A stretch of DNA of 64,000 nt, taken from contig OX344756.2 of assembly GCA_947034885.2 (NCBI GenBank), positions 8,019,598 to 8,083,597 on the forward strand, given 5' to 3'. The stretch is from Thuidium tamariscinum. Taxonomy: Eukaryota > Streptophyta > Bryopsida > Hypnales > Thuidiaceae. The translations under genes were made by a program, and so were the position numbers. Of the stretch, positions 21,644 to 33,865 are shown in pieces. Under the pieces are notes generated by a model that saw only the letters and a list, made by a program, of their open reading frames with translations, was not told the origin of the DNA and did not search any database. Within the stretch, counting starts at the first letter, position 1, and every line of letters begins with the position of its first letter.

Positions 21644-24292
21644 GCATCGGCATTCAAGGAAGCGGTTTCCATAGAATTCGACAGCATTTTCATTGCTTCA
21701 AGATAACGTGAACAAGAGGAACACGTCTGATCTTTCTCGCTAGCATGGACATCACTTTCAATTCATTTATGCCGTGGACATGCCAAGGCAGTGCCGCAAT
21801 TAAAACGTTCTGAAGGAAGGTTTCATGACATTTTACTTGCGCTTACAAATCCCGTGCCACCAGTACCCGTTTTCGCACATCCATCGGCCGCACTTGGCTT
21901 CTCCATGTTCGAATTCACTACATGCAACAGATCCATAACATCAGTATCGTCCACAAGGAAGCGCATGTCTTCAATTCTCGTTCAACACATCGCTGCAGTT
22001 CACAAGGTCGTCACCCACTTACATCATTTTCGACTACAAATTCACATTGCAACTCACCTCACAACCGCAAATAACTCCTCTCAACCCAGTATTGTGCACT
22101 CTCTTCAGCAACACAGATTCACGATCAGCTCACGCGCAATTTTTCAAGAGGGAAATTGTTCATGATCAGCGAAAACCTCGTCGTGTGCAACATTGAGGCG
22201 ACGACAGCAGGACGTGCTCTCCATGGGGTCAGCAACGTCGTTGCGGCCGCCTCGCAAATTAATGATAGCTCTTATTTTAGAATTAACCAACGCATTACGC
22301 TAATTATGCCTTCAGACCCCGATTAAGTTAAACCCGGCTTCATCGTCTGAAATCCTTGAATTGTAACAGTACGTTACGGAATCCCTGTAGCGTGCGCTGT
22401 CAAAAGAACCTCAGCCGGAACTCCGGCTGTACAGCGATAAACGCCCACGCCACGTCTGCTGCCAACTAGGATCGGCATTTACAACCGCCCTCTGGTCTGA
22501 ACGCAGAACAACTTAACGCTGTGGTACCCACCACTGTAGCCGGAATTCACGGGCGGTGCGAACGCACCCTTATAGTCTGAGCTACTTGAATACATTGCAT
22601 TCACCTGCCGTCTACAGATGCCACCCGCAATTACGCACTACCCATAAGAAGGGACACTCTGTTCTATCTAAAAGGCAGACCTCATGGAAATTCTTTTTTA
22701 AGAAGTTAAATGGGGAATAAGTGTTGTAGGTATAAATTTTCTAGTATTTTAAAAGATTAAATAGTGGCCGAGATGGTTAATATTTTATAATGAATATGAG
22801 GTTTAAATAGGATCTATCAATGTAGGTAGAGGTTGGTTATTCTCAAGTTTATTTTGGTGGAGGAGTATGTATAGTACATTGAACATTTGATTACAATGAT
22901 ATTGATGTTATTTGATGCATTTTTAGAAGATGATTCAATCAATTAAAATTATTCATGCAATGCTTGAATGGATGGAACATGAAGAGTGCCCCTAGGACTA
23001 GCTATATGAACTATAAGTGATTCATCTTTCTAGTCATAGTTTGTAATACTCTAAATGACATTATTTTGGTATTTGTAGATTTTAAAGTTAACAAATTCAT
23101 AGGGGTATCTAACGTTGTAGAATGAAAATTGTATAAATAATATGGTATGGTTTTTGAACGGATTGTTTGGAGTTGTACTCTTGTGAGGTAGAAATTGTAC
23201 ACATAATAGGTGAATATATAGATAGTTGTAGTTGAAAACATTAATATAGATAAAATCACGGGGATATTGTATGTTCTAAAGGTTGGTCATCAAAGATTCC
23301 TACACTCATTAGAGAGAGGCATCTAGAGTTTGTATTCGAAATTAATAGTCATTATATTTCTTGTATAGCTTTATTATGTCTTTGTATATGAAGTTCTTTA
23401 ATTAGTATATATATATATATATATATTCATGTATTTGTTTGGTATAGATTGTGTAGTAGGCATATAGTGTTTGGATATTTAATTAGTTGTCTAAAATAAA
23501 TATTTTTGAATCTAACCTATATAACATAAGACAAACCATTTCACTTCATTGCCTAGTTTTTTCATCCTACTTGTAGCTCCAATTTTGTCCTAAATCTTGA
23601 TAATTTGAAACTGTTCATTCTTGACAAAATCATTGTATTGATGCCAAGAAGAGGTAATATTTAAGTACCATTGGATGCATAGACGAGAAAGTATAGATTA
23701 TTTATAGAATGTTCATGACTCCACTCTATGAACAATTTTATAATTTTATAATATTAGACCACTTCAATAATTCACAAAATTTACAATTACTATGAAAAAA
23801 TCATGATTCTATTGAGATTTGATTGATGAAAAAGTGGACAATTTTGGAAAATATGTGCTCTTCTTGAAATTGGCCTGAAGATATTTAGATTGCTCATCAA
23901 GGTGGTAATAGAATTGTCTACCTTATTGGTCATATTTGAATTTGAAATGGTCTATAATGTGAACATCAAATTTATTTTTGTTGTCCAAGAATTTGTTGGA
24001 TAATTTGATGTCAATGTTTCTATTTTCCAATCCACTTATTTATATTGGAAAATTGGAGTGTGAGTGTGAGTATTTCTTTAGCTTTTTTTCTTTTCAAGGT
24101 ATACTTATAGGAACTCAATAGGACCTTTGAAATGCTTTCTAGTGAAGGCTAGTGTAAATAATATGACGTAATGTACATTTTCATAATCGGCTTTAAGAAA
24201 TTTTTTATTTTTAAATTTATTTTCAAGTAATGTAAATGCATCTACTACTCTATTACCTTGTATAATGGAGTATGTAATAACATTGTACATGG

Positions 24293-24440
24293 TTAGAGCA
24301 CTTGTGGGGGGTTTTAACTTTTGTATATTAGAGTGTGTTCTAACTTTGCATATATTAGAGCACTTGTAGGGTGTTTTAACTTTTGTATATTGGAGTATGC
24401 TCTACTTTTGCATCTGTTAAAGCATTTTTATGGTGTTTTA
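24293..24440. repeat. 62-bp minisatellite, about 2.4 units
   Basis: Units begin TTAGAGCACTTGT and include TTTTAACTTTTGTATATT. Starts are at 24293, 24355 and 24417 (last partial). The paralogous block at about 12961-13065 has one unit fewer, so the array changed after the duplication. Confidence 0.75.
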
Positions 24441-24512
24441 ACATTTGTACAATTGATGTTAGTATACTTTTATCAAGGCAATTCATTTGTCTATAAAGAC
24501 ATGTGTCATTCA

Positions 24513-25935
24513 CACTAGTAGAAACCCCCATTTAATGTGACAAGGCCTAATTTTTCTTGACGGATTTTGCTAGGCATCAAAAGTAACAACCCATGTTTTT
24601 ATGTCTACAAAAACGTTCAACACAACATCAATGCTCACATAAAAACATGGGTTGTTACTTTTGATCCCGGGGAGATCACTCCTTGTAATTTTAAGCATAC
24701 ACCTGAGTTAAGAGGGTATTTAACATAGGGCTATTTACCTTCATTTTAGTAATTAAAATGACCATATTTTTACATATAAATTCAATCATTTGGTTTTTAT
24801 AGTTAGGCTATCTTATATACAAAATTTATATGTTTAATTTTTTCATATCCATTTACAACACACTATACAAGTAGTGTCTTACATATACACTATTTTTTTA
24901 ATATATGCACTACTTGTATTGTAGTACAATTTCAAATGACAAATAAAAATGTAAAATGCAACAATAGTTTTAAATATTCTAAATTCTATGCCATGTATTC
25001 TAAACAACCTAATATGGTGAATAATAAACATCATAGAAACATTAAATATAGTTATGATACTAAAACTAAGAAAAACACCAATACTAACAATATAACATGA
25101 ACAACATGAGAAATTGACACTCTAAAAACATTGTAGATTAACCCAAAAATATGACCTCTACTATAATATAGAGACTATATATTTTATTTTTATATATGCA
25201 TTTACAATGGTTTTGAATTTAGAATCAAAAAATAAAAGAGTGTTTATTAAACACTAGTAAAAGAAGATGATTCTAAACATTTACAAGTATATGTTCAAGT
25301 AGTTGAGGCAAATCTAGAGTTTGTAGTGTTAAAGTATAGAGAAGATTTCGTGCAATTGTTGCACATTCTACACCAATTTCTTAATGGATACTTTGTGTGA
25401 ACACAAATCTCCATAGTACAACCTCATTGTAAATTTATAGCTCAATTCTTTTGTCTTGGAATAGTAGATTCTTACATGTTGTTACATAATTGATATATAC
25501 TTAAAGAAAGATTTGTATGTATAGGCTAGAATTATTTGATGATAACAAAAAATCTCCTGAATAACATCCTTAGATTTACTAAATTGTGTAAGTTTTATCA
25601 TTCAATTAAAAAAATTTATTTACTTCTATACTCATTGTACTACAAACTTTTTATATGAACCCTATTTGTAAAGGCTAATTTATTAATAAAAATTCCTACT
25701 AAGTGATGTTTATACATAGCCTAATTTATATATAATAGGATATGTGACATTTCAAGAACCCTATAGTAGTTCTACATATATATAAAATTTATCCCCTTTG
25801 AATTAAATAGACCCTATCTTTTAACTCACGTAGTTTTCTAAAAATCGCGAGTAATCTCCCCAGGCTTTTGATGCCTAGCAAAATTCGTCAAGAAAAATTA
25901 GGCCTTGTCACATTAAACGGGGGTTTCTATTAGTG
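24513..25935. mobile_element. Non-autonomous CACTA element
   Basis: A 1423-bp insertion starts CACTAGTAGAAACCCCC and ends with its inverse, with roughly 70 bp of near-perfect terminal inverted repeat. TCA is duplicated at 24510-24512 and 25936-25938. The empty site is in block B copy 1, in the TTATTCATGCAATTG stretch near 13115. These are En/Spm (CACTA) features. An additional hairpin of about 80 bp is inserted in the left end near 24584-24665. There is no transposase frame, so it depends on an autonomous relative. Confidence 0.9.
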
Positions 25936-26259
25936 TCATGTAATTGATGATAAGGTAGATGGAGCTTATGTTGTCTATTAAGACATGTGTTAGTTCTTCT
26001 AGTCTTTCCTATTGGAGTTTTTGTGTAGAGGTGTGGATGGTTGTAATTTCTATTCTAAGTATAATTTTAAAGGTTCGGTAGTCTTGCTGATATTAAGGTT
26101 GTATATTCTTTATGCCATGGTTTCTATGATCTAATTTCAAGAGTTTTAGAGAGTTTTTGTAGTAGTATGAAAGAACCATATGTGTAATAGGAATATGATT
26201 TATTATATTAAATTCTATATGCATATTGTATAAAGTCATTTTAGAGATCTTCATTAGTT

Positions 26260-29200
26260 GTGTTGTAGTGAAAGGAAAGAAAAAAATTTCTATGTATATT
26301 TTATCAAATATGAATAGTGGTATAGAAGGGATAACTTGTATATAAGGTTAACTTGGTATTTGAAGTTCTATAGTTTTACCATGACCTAAATCTACAATTA
26401 GTGAGTTATCTTTCAGAAAATATGTTCTATGGTATAAGCAAAGTAGGTGTAGTGTTAATGGTTCCTTAAGTTTTTTTTGTCTTATGTTGCATGGGTGGGT
26501 GGATTTGTAATATGTGATAGTCCAATTGAAAGTATGCAAGTACATGAGTGTCTTCAAAGTCAAGTAGATAAGGTGGTGGTTTGTTATACAAGTCAATTTT
26601 AGAAAATAATATATAGTATTGTAGATTGAATTTGTATCTTGAAGAGCCCACTATACATACCTTTTTCAACACTATGTGCATTCAAGGGATATTTTAGAGT
26701 GAATTATTATTTTGCCTTGAGGTACTTTAGTTTGCCTTCAATACTATTAATTAGAAATGGGCTAATGTTTTTTATTATAAAAAATTCATTTAAAAAAATT
26801 ATTTGGTATGATTTTATCTATAGTATTTTGATTCCTTACAAAACTTTAGCCTCCTCATTCTTCGTGATGTGACCTAATTCTACTATATTTTACGAAAAAT
26901 CCAAAGTTGTAAAATTCAAAATTTTTCAAAAGTATTAAAAAAATTAAAATTTATTTTAAAATTTTATTTTCTTTGAAACTAATATTTTAAAAAATAATTA
27001 AATTTTTTTTCTAACGTGGCAATCTCTTAACTACATCAAACTATTAATGTGGTGAGTTTCTATAGTCTAAGAATTCAAGATAACCAACAAACTTCTAATG
27101 CTCTCAAATCCCTTCTTATAATAATTTTTTTTTTAAAACTTTAAACTATGAAAGGTAGGAAATCAAACTAAGTTTTATATATAAAATTCCATTTGAGATT
27201 TCAAGCCTCCAATCAAAAGTTATTGCTAAATTTGAAAGAGGGGTTGGAAGGGACATTTTCTTTGATAGTTAAAACTTTTTCTCCCAAATTTGTTCTTAAC
27301 TTTTGATTGAACATACAAAATGTCAAATGAATTGCTAAAATTGAATTTTCTTTTGAAAAAAGTCATTCTATGATGCCTAAATGAGGTCTAAAATTCTACT
27401 TTAAACTCTAATGATCCCATCATTGCTTTTGAAGTGTTATAGGTCTAAATAGATTTAAGGTATGAAAATTTAAATCATATAATCTTGTAGTGCATGTGTA
27501 ATAGATGGCTTGAATTGAATTTGGAGTCATTTGGTCACATAGATTGAGAGATTATAATGTTTAGTGTTGGAAAAGGATGCTAAAAATTTCCTTAAAACAT
27601 ATATGGAGGTCAAATTTGATTTTTTAACCTATTCAAATGAAAAAACTTTGAACTATAAAGTGCTTCAAAACTAGCATATAAACTCATTGGAGATGAAAAT
27701 ATCATTCAATTGAATCATTGTATTTGCAAAATGGCTTTGAAATGTCAAAAAATAGTTGCATAAAACACTTCAATGGTTGAACCTCGTTCTAGTAAAATGA
27801 CATTTAGTCACTCATAACTTCTTACATTATATGAAATTTTAGCCACACAAACTAGACTAGTGTGGACAATTTTTCCAAAAAATATGGAAAATGGACAATG
27901 TATGAAGAAGAAACAACGTGCCAAAATTCATTGTAATAAAAAAATGTTTGGATGTAGAACTTTGAATTGCTCCTAAACATTCAAAACAACTTGGATTTCT
28001 ATGAAAAAAGGCCATATTCATTAAATTTAAGACAAAATGGACATTTTGAGACTTAAACCTAATTCTTTGAGACCTCTATTCAAACAAATCAAAAATCTAT
28101 GAACATATCAACATCTACAAAATCAAAGGTTTTTAAGTGTATTAGAATATTAAAGTCTCAATTCTCCAAGAAATTTCAATATCAAATGTATATTTATTGT
28201 CATCCAAATGTAAAGTCAAATAATATGAGACTCTAAGTTGTCTCATTTTATTGAATATGGCCTTAAAATTTGACTTTAGTAATTAGACTTTTAGAAGAAG
28301 ATAATCCAACTAAATTTATTGAAAACAAATATTGGATGAGGAAGATACAAGCTTCAAAAGTTGCAACCATCACTATTGCAATTTGATGAACTCAAGTTGA
28401 ACTTGTAAACTTTGATTGGCTTTCAAAAAATCATTTCATCTTGGATTGATCTGAAAATTTTACCACACAAACTAGAAGAAATAGAACACCAACTTTCCAT
28501 CAAATTTGATTGAATTTGGACATTAGATGCAAAATTTATAGCACGTCAAATTGGATTTCTAAACTATGACAACACTTTTGGTTCCCTTGGGCATTGAGGG
28601 ATTAAGTACAATTCCTAATCATGAATTAACCATAAATGGTTGAGCTTCTACTCATCCTACTTTACATATTCCATATGGTTTATTGTACTTCATACCAACC
28701 CACTTGTATAAAAAGCTTGTCTTCTCATTTCTTCTAACACTAAGATCAGTGGCACTTAAAATTTGATTGTCAAATATATATTGCACTTTGAATAAACAAC
28801 TAAATTTTCTAAAATGAAATTTTATTTAAATTTTAAAACTAAATTTCATAGTCCTATCTATGTGGTAGGTCTATTGATATGGAAGCCTTGCTTGTGTGAC
28901 ATTTTTGTCTACATGACAATCTACATATTTAACCAAATTTCAAAATAAAATCAACATAGTTTTGTTGATTATTGTTTGAATGAAGACATCTTAACCAAAA
29001 GAAATAACCAACATACATAAATTTGATTTCATGTTGGTTTGGACATTGTTTATTCTAAAAGCATTATATGTAGGTTTTGTCTTTGCTTAGAATATCCTAA
29101 ATTTAAAATTCTACTATTGAATTGTTGGTTTATAGTGGTTGGCAAATCATAAATGTAAACAATATATATGCCATTATCACAAATTAAGGAAACAATTCAT

Positions 29201-29310
29201 AAGAATCAAGATGTCTCTAATGCACACCCCTTTATCATAAGATGTTTCTTAGGCCTACTTTTAGGTATTAGGAATCATATGTTAGTTTCAAAAACCAACA
29301 AACATCTACA

Positions 29311-29312
<2 letters not shown>
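26260..29312. other. AT-rich intergenic DNA with decayed repeats
   Basis: No credible gene was seen. A GGGCATTGAGGGATTAA motif near 28597 resembles the right end of the TTAA MITE family, but its left partner is not evident. Confidence 0.4.

Positions 29313-29398
<86 letters not shown>
29313..29398. repeat. (TA)n microsatellite, about 86 bp
   Basis: Uninterrupted alternating TA. Confidence 0.97.
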
Positions 29399-29400
<2 letters not shown>

Positions 29401-30949
29401 TATTTTATCTTAGTTATAATAATTTTAGTTCTCTCATTGATACCGAATGGTAAGAGTCATATTTTAAGTTTTTTTTCCCAATGCATTTATTCCACACTAT
29501 GTTTGGGCTCACATAGTTTCTAAAAGTTACACTCAATGAGCCCTTCAAGGTTTGTATATATTTCTACTCTAATCCAATATAATACTTGTGATGTTGTGTT
29601 GATCAACAAATCCATTTCGAGACCATAAATGTAGGGAAGCTAAACCAAATGAACCAAAGTGGCATTATGCTTGTGAAGTGAATAAAAACTTTAAAATTGT
29701 GTAGGATAGGGTATGTAATGAGAGAGGAAAAGTATGAATGTATGAGTTTGAATGCAAGTGCAAATTCATATAGGATGCATATTGAGTGTTGTAAAGGATT
29801 TGGGAATAAAATGTGAAAGGATAGCCTCAAGAATACACTTGAGTTCTAAACCCACGTAATAAGGCTGAGCTATGTAGAAGGTTGTTTACATTGGAGATTT
29901 GTATAGAGAGTGCACTTAAACCATTATGTATTTCTTGAGGCCTTTGGAAGACTATAAGTTCTTGGACTATAGAAACTATGTATGAACTTTGAAAACTTTG
30001 CCATGTAAGCAATTTCATGTAGTCAAGAGATTACCATGTCAAATAGTATTAATTAATTATTTAAAAAAATAATTATCCAATATTATTAAAAAAATGAACT
30101 TATAAAAATATTCAATTTCTTATATTTTTTGAAAAAAATTGAATTTAAAAAAAATTGAAATTTAGACCAACAATGACTACTTCATTGTATAGTGTACATA
30201 GAACAATTTTAGGGAACAACCCCAAAACAATATTCTAAAAGCATGGAAAAACATCTAATGATATAATTTTTTAAGATTTAAATTAAATTTTCTAATATGC
30301 CCTAGTAATGTATATTCCAAATTAAGCTTACATTCATTTATAATTTTTCACAACAAACATCTTTTTACTCATTGAATGTAAACTAGTAATAATCATGTTA
30401 AAAAGTCTTCACAAATATCACAGATAAAGAAATTCTTCTCGTACAAAAATTTATAATTGTATATAAGTTTATTTTGCAATACGAATTATTTGAACAAATT
30501 AACGTACATCTAACTATGACCCTTAGAATATAGTTTAGAAAATTATCTTCTATAGTTTTGTAAATGTTGGATAGATTTGAGGATTGGCTTAGAAGATTTA
30601 CACTATTTAAATAAGATAAGAATAAAATGTACTAAATAAAATTCTTTGAAGATCAAGCAAGAATGCAAAGTCAAAAAAATATTCTAACTTTGATGCTATA
30701 ATCTTTAATTACACCATCAAAGTTTCTAAAATAATTTCTACGCATTCCCATAGTAGTATAATAAAAAATTTCATGGTTGAATTTCATTTTTAGAAAAATT
30801 TAGCTCACTACCCTAAAAAGTGGTTGTTCTTTATAATTTTGTTTAAAATGTTAGAATTCTTGAAAAAGGACCTGAATTCTTACTTTACACCAAAATGAAT
30901 TACCAAAACTTAAGGTTGAGATTGGTACACTCTAGCCAAAAATACATTG
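29399..30949. other. AT-rich intergenic DNA
   Basis: No gene was recognised. Bases 30150-30270 resemble segments at 38430 and 50685 (dispersed repeat R3). Confidence 0.4.

Positions 30950-31031
<82 letters not shown>
30950..31031. repeat. (TA)n microsatellite, about 80 bp
   Basis: Uninterrupted alternating TA. It is a second long tract of the same kind, 1.6 kb from the first. Confidence 0.97.
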
Positions 31032-31035
<4 letters not shown>

Positions 31036-32756
31036 GAAACGATTTAGCAAAAACATTGGCATTTGTTTTTAGATTTATTTTCTACTAAATTGGTCTACAA
31101 GTATGGTAATCATGAATCTACTTCCTTGTGTATTTCAAATCTTGAAAAACTTTGTATGCTAAGTTGCATTTGTTAAAAAGACCCATCTTACAAAAGTTCA
31201 AAATTACTTGTCACTCTCAATTTGGCAAGTATTTTTTACAAGTATTCTTTCTATACCATTATCATTGTTTTTCACCATTGCAATCTAGCCCAAATGAGTA
31301 TGATTGCATCTTGCTCTTTGTTACTTTCTTCAAATAAATCAAGTGAACTATATTTGAATGTTTATTTCCACTTTCATACAAGGTGATTAAATTTTCTTAG
31401 ACCCTTATTTTGACCTCCAAAAGTGCCCTAAAGCTCTCATTAATAGGAGTACATTTTTGAAAAGAATTTCTAAGGGTCAATTATAGAAAAAGGTCAATTA
31501 AGTGCAATCAAGAAATCTCAACTTGTTTCTATTTTTCCCTAGTTTTGTGAGTAGGCTTGCAATTAAGTTTATCAATATGACCTTAAACCATGCTTTTGAA
31601 ATGTTTACAAACTTTATACATGGTTGTAAAATAATGAAACCATCAATAAAAATGTAGTCTTCAGTTTAAAGATGCTTAATTTATGCATCTAAGGAATACT
31701 TAGCAAGGTTTCATCAAGTCTTGACTTTGAAAATTCATAACAAAATACAAAAATTCTCCCCAAATTTTAAATTTTTGTTGTTTGTAAGTATATTTGAAAT
31801 TTGAATACTTTGATTTGAATACTCATAAACTTCAAATTTGTCTACAGCTTATAAGTTGACTCTATCCATGTAGATCAATTTAACCTTATAAAAATGTTGT
31901 AAATCTAAATGTCGAACTAGATGACTTCATTTTTAGTTGTAAAAACAAAGAGTGTACACATTCAAATCCAATAGTTAAAGTATTTTGGTGACTACCTTGG
32001 CTATTTGGGGTTATGTCCTTCCAAAGTTAAATAGACTACTTTTACACCTTTCTATATTTCCTTAAAACAAATCTCAATGGCTAATGAGGATTAAACCCTT
32101 CCTTATTGCACCACAATTCACTTATGGAAATAATTCTAGAATTTTTTATTTGTCACTGATGATCAAATTTTCAAATTTTGAGTTCAAATTTGAATACAAG
32201 AAGCTCCAAAATATCTTAAAGAGATGGAGAAATCCAAAATTCATACAATACGATGTAAGGGGCAATTCTTACATTTTCCAATTAGTATGGTTGGGGCAAT
32301 AAAGAATTCAATTGGTTAGCAAAATTTCACTAGCTCTAACAAATACACTGACATACAAATGACATAATGTCAATGCAAGACAATTCTCGTGTTATAGCAT
32401 GCTTCAATTGGTTAAGGAAAGGCAGATTAAGATTGATAATGCTTAGTGCTTGTCTTGTGCAAATCTTCAACAAGGTGGGTATGAAGTAGAGATTTCACTA
32501 GTCTAGGAATGTTAAAAATTTAGGAGAAATTTCTCCCTCTACCAACTGATATTAACTTAGTGGGTGCAGATCCACCTAACAAAATCTAAATGTAGGAGAC
32601 TATTGTCATTGTAGCATGTTTTGATTGGTTCAACAATCAAAGAAGTCAAATAGACATATAGTCTTGAAATAGATATTTGGCGTGATAGCAGCCTTTCTTC
32701 TTGATGGAAACCCTCGTAGTGTGTTCTTCAACACGCTTGTGTCAAAAAAAAAATAG
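31032..32756. other. AT-rich intergenic DNA
   Basis: No credible coding frame was found. Two short segments near 32393 and 32606 share a TAGCATG...ATTGGTT motif reminiscent of a tRNA-type A box, too weak to call a SINE. Confidence 0.4.
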
Positions 32757-32993
32757 ACATTGACGTAAGGGAGAGGCACTCAATGGCGTCCCTGTACCTA
32801 ATGTCGTCTGTTTCTAAGTCAGTCATTCATTCTAGAACAAAAATGTAGCAGGACTGTAAACTGCTTATTGTTTTCGGTCAAAAGCAATAAGCCATGTACT
32901 GCCTACCTACATTTATAGCCTGAAATGATTGTGTGCTGTAAAAACGGACGGCATTGGGTACAAGGACGCCATTGGATGCCTCTCCCTTATGTC
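32757..32993. repeat. Long fold-back hairpin 1
   Basis: The left arm, about 32765-32811, and right arm, about 32944-32990, are inverted copies. Over about 47 positions they differ at seven, all transitions. Inner segments also pair, closing on a TTTTCGGTCAAAAG loop at about 32870-32883. The arms share GTCC-TGTACC and AAGGGAGAGGCA motifs. It may be a MITE, a small-RNA hairpin or both. No clear target duplication was seen. Confidence 0.75.
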
Positions 32994-32996
32994 CAA

Positions 32997-33120
32997 TAAC
33001 TGCAAAGCAGTCCAAGTTACCGAAAATAATTGCCGGTCAGTACCAACCTTGTCGCCCCATGGCTTAGTAGATCCTAACCGGCGATTATTTTCGATAACCT
33101 GGCCTGCTTTGCAGTTACCT
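32997..33120. repeat. Hairpin 2, pre-miRNA-like fold-back
   Basis: Arms of about 44 nt (TAACTGCAAAGCAG-type outer ends, CGAAAATAATYGCCGG inside) pair with about five mismatches around a loop of roughly 35 nt. Overall size and stem resemble plant miRNA precursors. It follows hairpin 1 after only a few bases. Which strand, if any, is transcribed is unknown. Confidence 0.7.
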
Positions 33121-33458
33121 AGTCCGTTCCTCCAAATTCAATGACATTCTGCAAGGACCACAAGAGCTACAGGAAAAACTTAGAAAACAAACCCTGCCGG
33201 CCGCGGTCTGAGCGCCCATGACTGTCACTTTCTTTCTTTAAGATTTCAAGAAGCAGTGGCAAGCAGTGAAGCTCCACCGTACCGACAGTCTTGGTACGTT
33301 GTGATCGCAACATAGATTCTCGGCTTTCAGTTTCCGGCTCCGAAGAAAGCACACGCGCACAGAACTTGCCCGTATACTGTATCATCGAGCTGCGTATCGT
33401 GCGCTCCGGCTTTCACTGAGCTTCGTCTCGCCGTATTAGGCCCAGGGAATCGTAATTA

Positions 33459-33865
33459 AGCTACAGTACGTGCGTGCGTGCAGTGGAGGACGCAACGGGT
33501 TTCAGTAGGGTCGACTGCTCGTCAGTGTCGCTTCTTTTCTCATACGAATTCTGCTAGAATGCATGCTCTGGAGAGCTGGAGTGCGGAAACCGGGAGATTT
33601 TGCTTTAATTTCAGAGTGATGATGAGCTAGTTTTGGGGTCATTCTTGAAATAAGGATTTAAGCTACAGTGCGTGCGTGCGTGCAGTGGAGGACGCAACGG
33701 GTTCAGAAGGACAGCTCCTCGTAAGTGTCGCTCGCTTCAATACTTTTTCATATGAATTCTGCTACTACGCATGCTCTGGAGAGCTGGAATGGGGAGATCT
33801 CAGAGATTCTGCTTTCAGAGTGATCGATCTTGAGCTTTCTTAATTTTTTTGGTCGTTCTTAGAAT
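33459..33865. repeat. Tandem duplication of about 200 bp upstream of the MYND gene
   Basis: Copy 1 starts at about 33459 and copy 2 at about 33660. Both begin AAGCTACAGT followed by (GTGC)n, then GGAGGACGCAACGGGTT, and both contain GCATGCTCTGGAGAGCTGGA. It probably covers the promoter or first untranslated exon of the MYND gene. Confidence 0.85.

Larger units (their letters stand above)
17457..22569 (+). mobile_element. PIF/Harbinger transposon, 5.1 kb
   Basis: The ends are inverted, GGGTACGTTCGCACTGGC on the left and, as reverse complement, GGGTGCGTTCGCACCGCC on the right. TTA is duplicated at 17454-17456 and 22570-22572, and the paralogous empty site at 9884-9886 has one TTA. It holds the two usual genes of the superfamily, a DDE transposase on the plus strand and a convergent Myb/trihelix protein on the minus strand. 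Base composition is much less AT-rich than the host DNA, in keeping with recent arrival. The 17470-18440 and 21650-22560 stretches are subterminal and show no clear gene. Confidence 0.95.
17411..22611 (-). pseudogene. Duplicated exon 2 of the Rossmann gene, split by Harbinger
   Basis: Bases 22611-22573 and 17456-17411 together match exon 2 of the gene at 7022-10349 (85 bp in both copies), with flanking intron sequence from 17322 and to about 22650. A 5.1-kb transposon separates the halves at a TTA. Exon 1 is missing because of a 682-bp deletion with AGAA at the junction (22647-22650). The copy includes no other exon of the gene. It is a non-functional fragment. Confidence 0.88.
17322..26259. 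repeat. Segmental duplication block B, copy 2
   Basis: This is the partner of 9751-13440, enlarged by the Harbinger (17457-22569) and CACTA (24513-25935) insertions. Outside these it is AT-rich and non-coding. It carries the empty site for the nested retroposon and TTAA MITE of copy 1 (22694-22707). A roughly 70-bp segment near 24000-24070 is absent from copy 1. Confidence 0.87.

Noticed and set aside
24513..25935. Transposase gene within the CACTA element
   Set aside because: All frames are short and AT-rich; the element is non-autonomous.
32390..32660. Possible tRNA-derived SINE (A-box-like TAGCATG...ATTGGTT, twice)
   Set aside because: The B box is too degenerate and there is no clear tail or target duplication.
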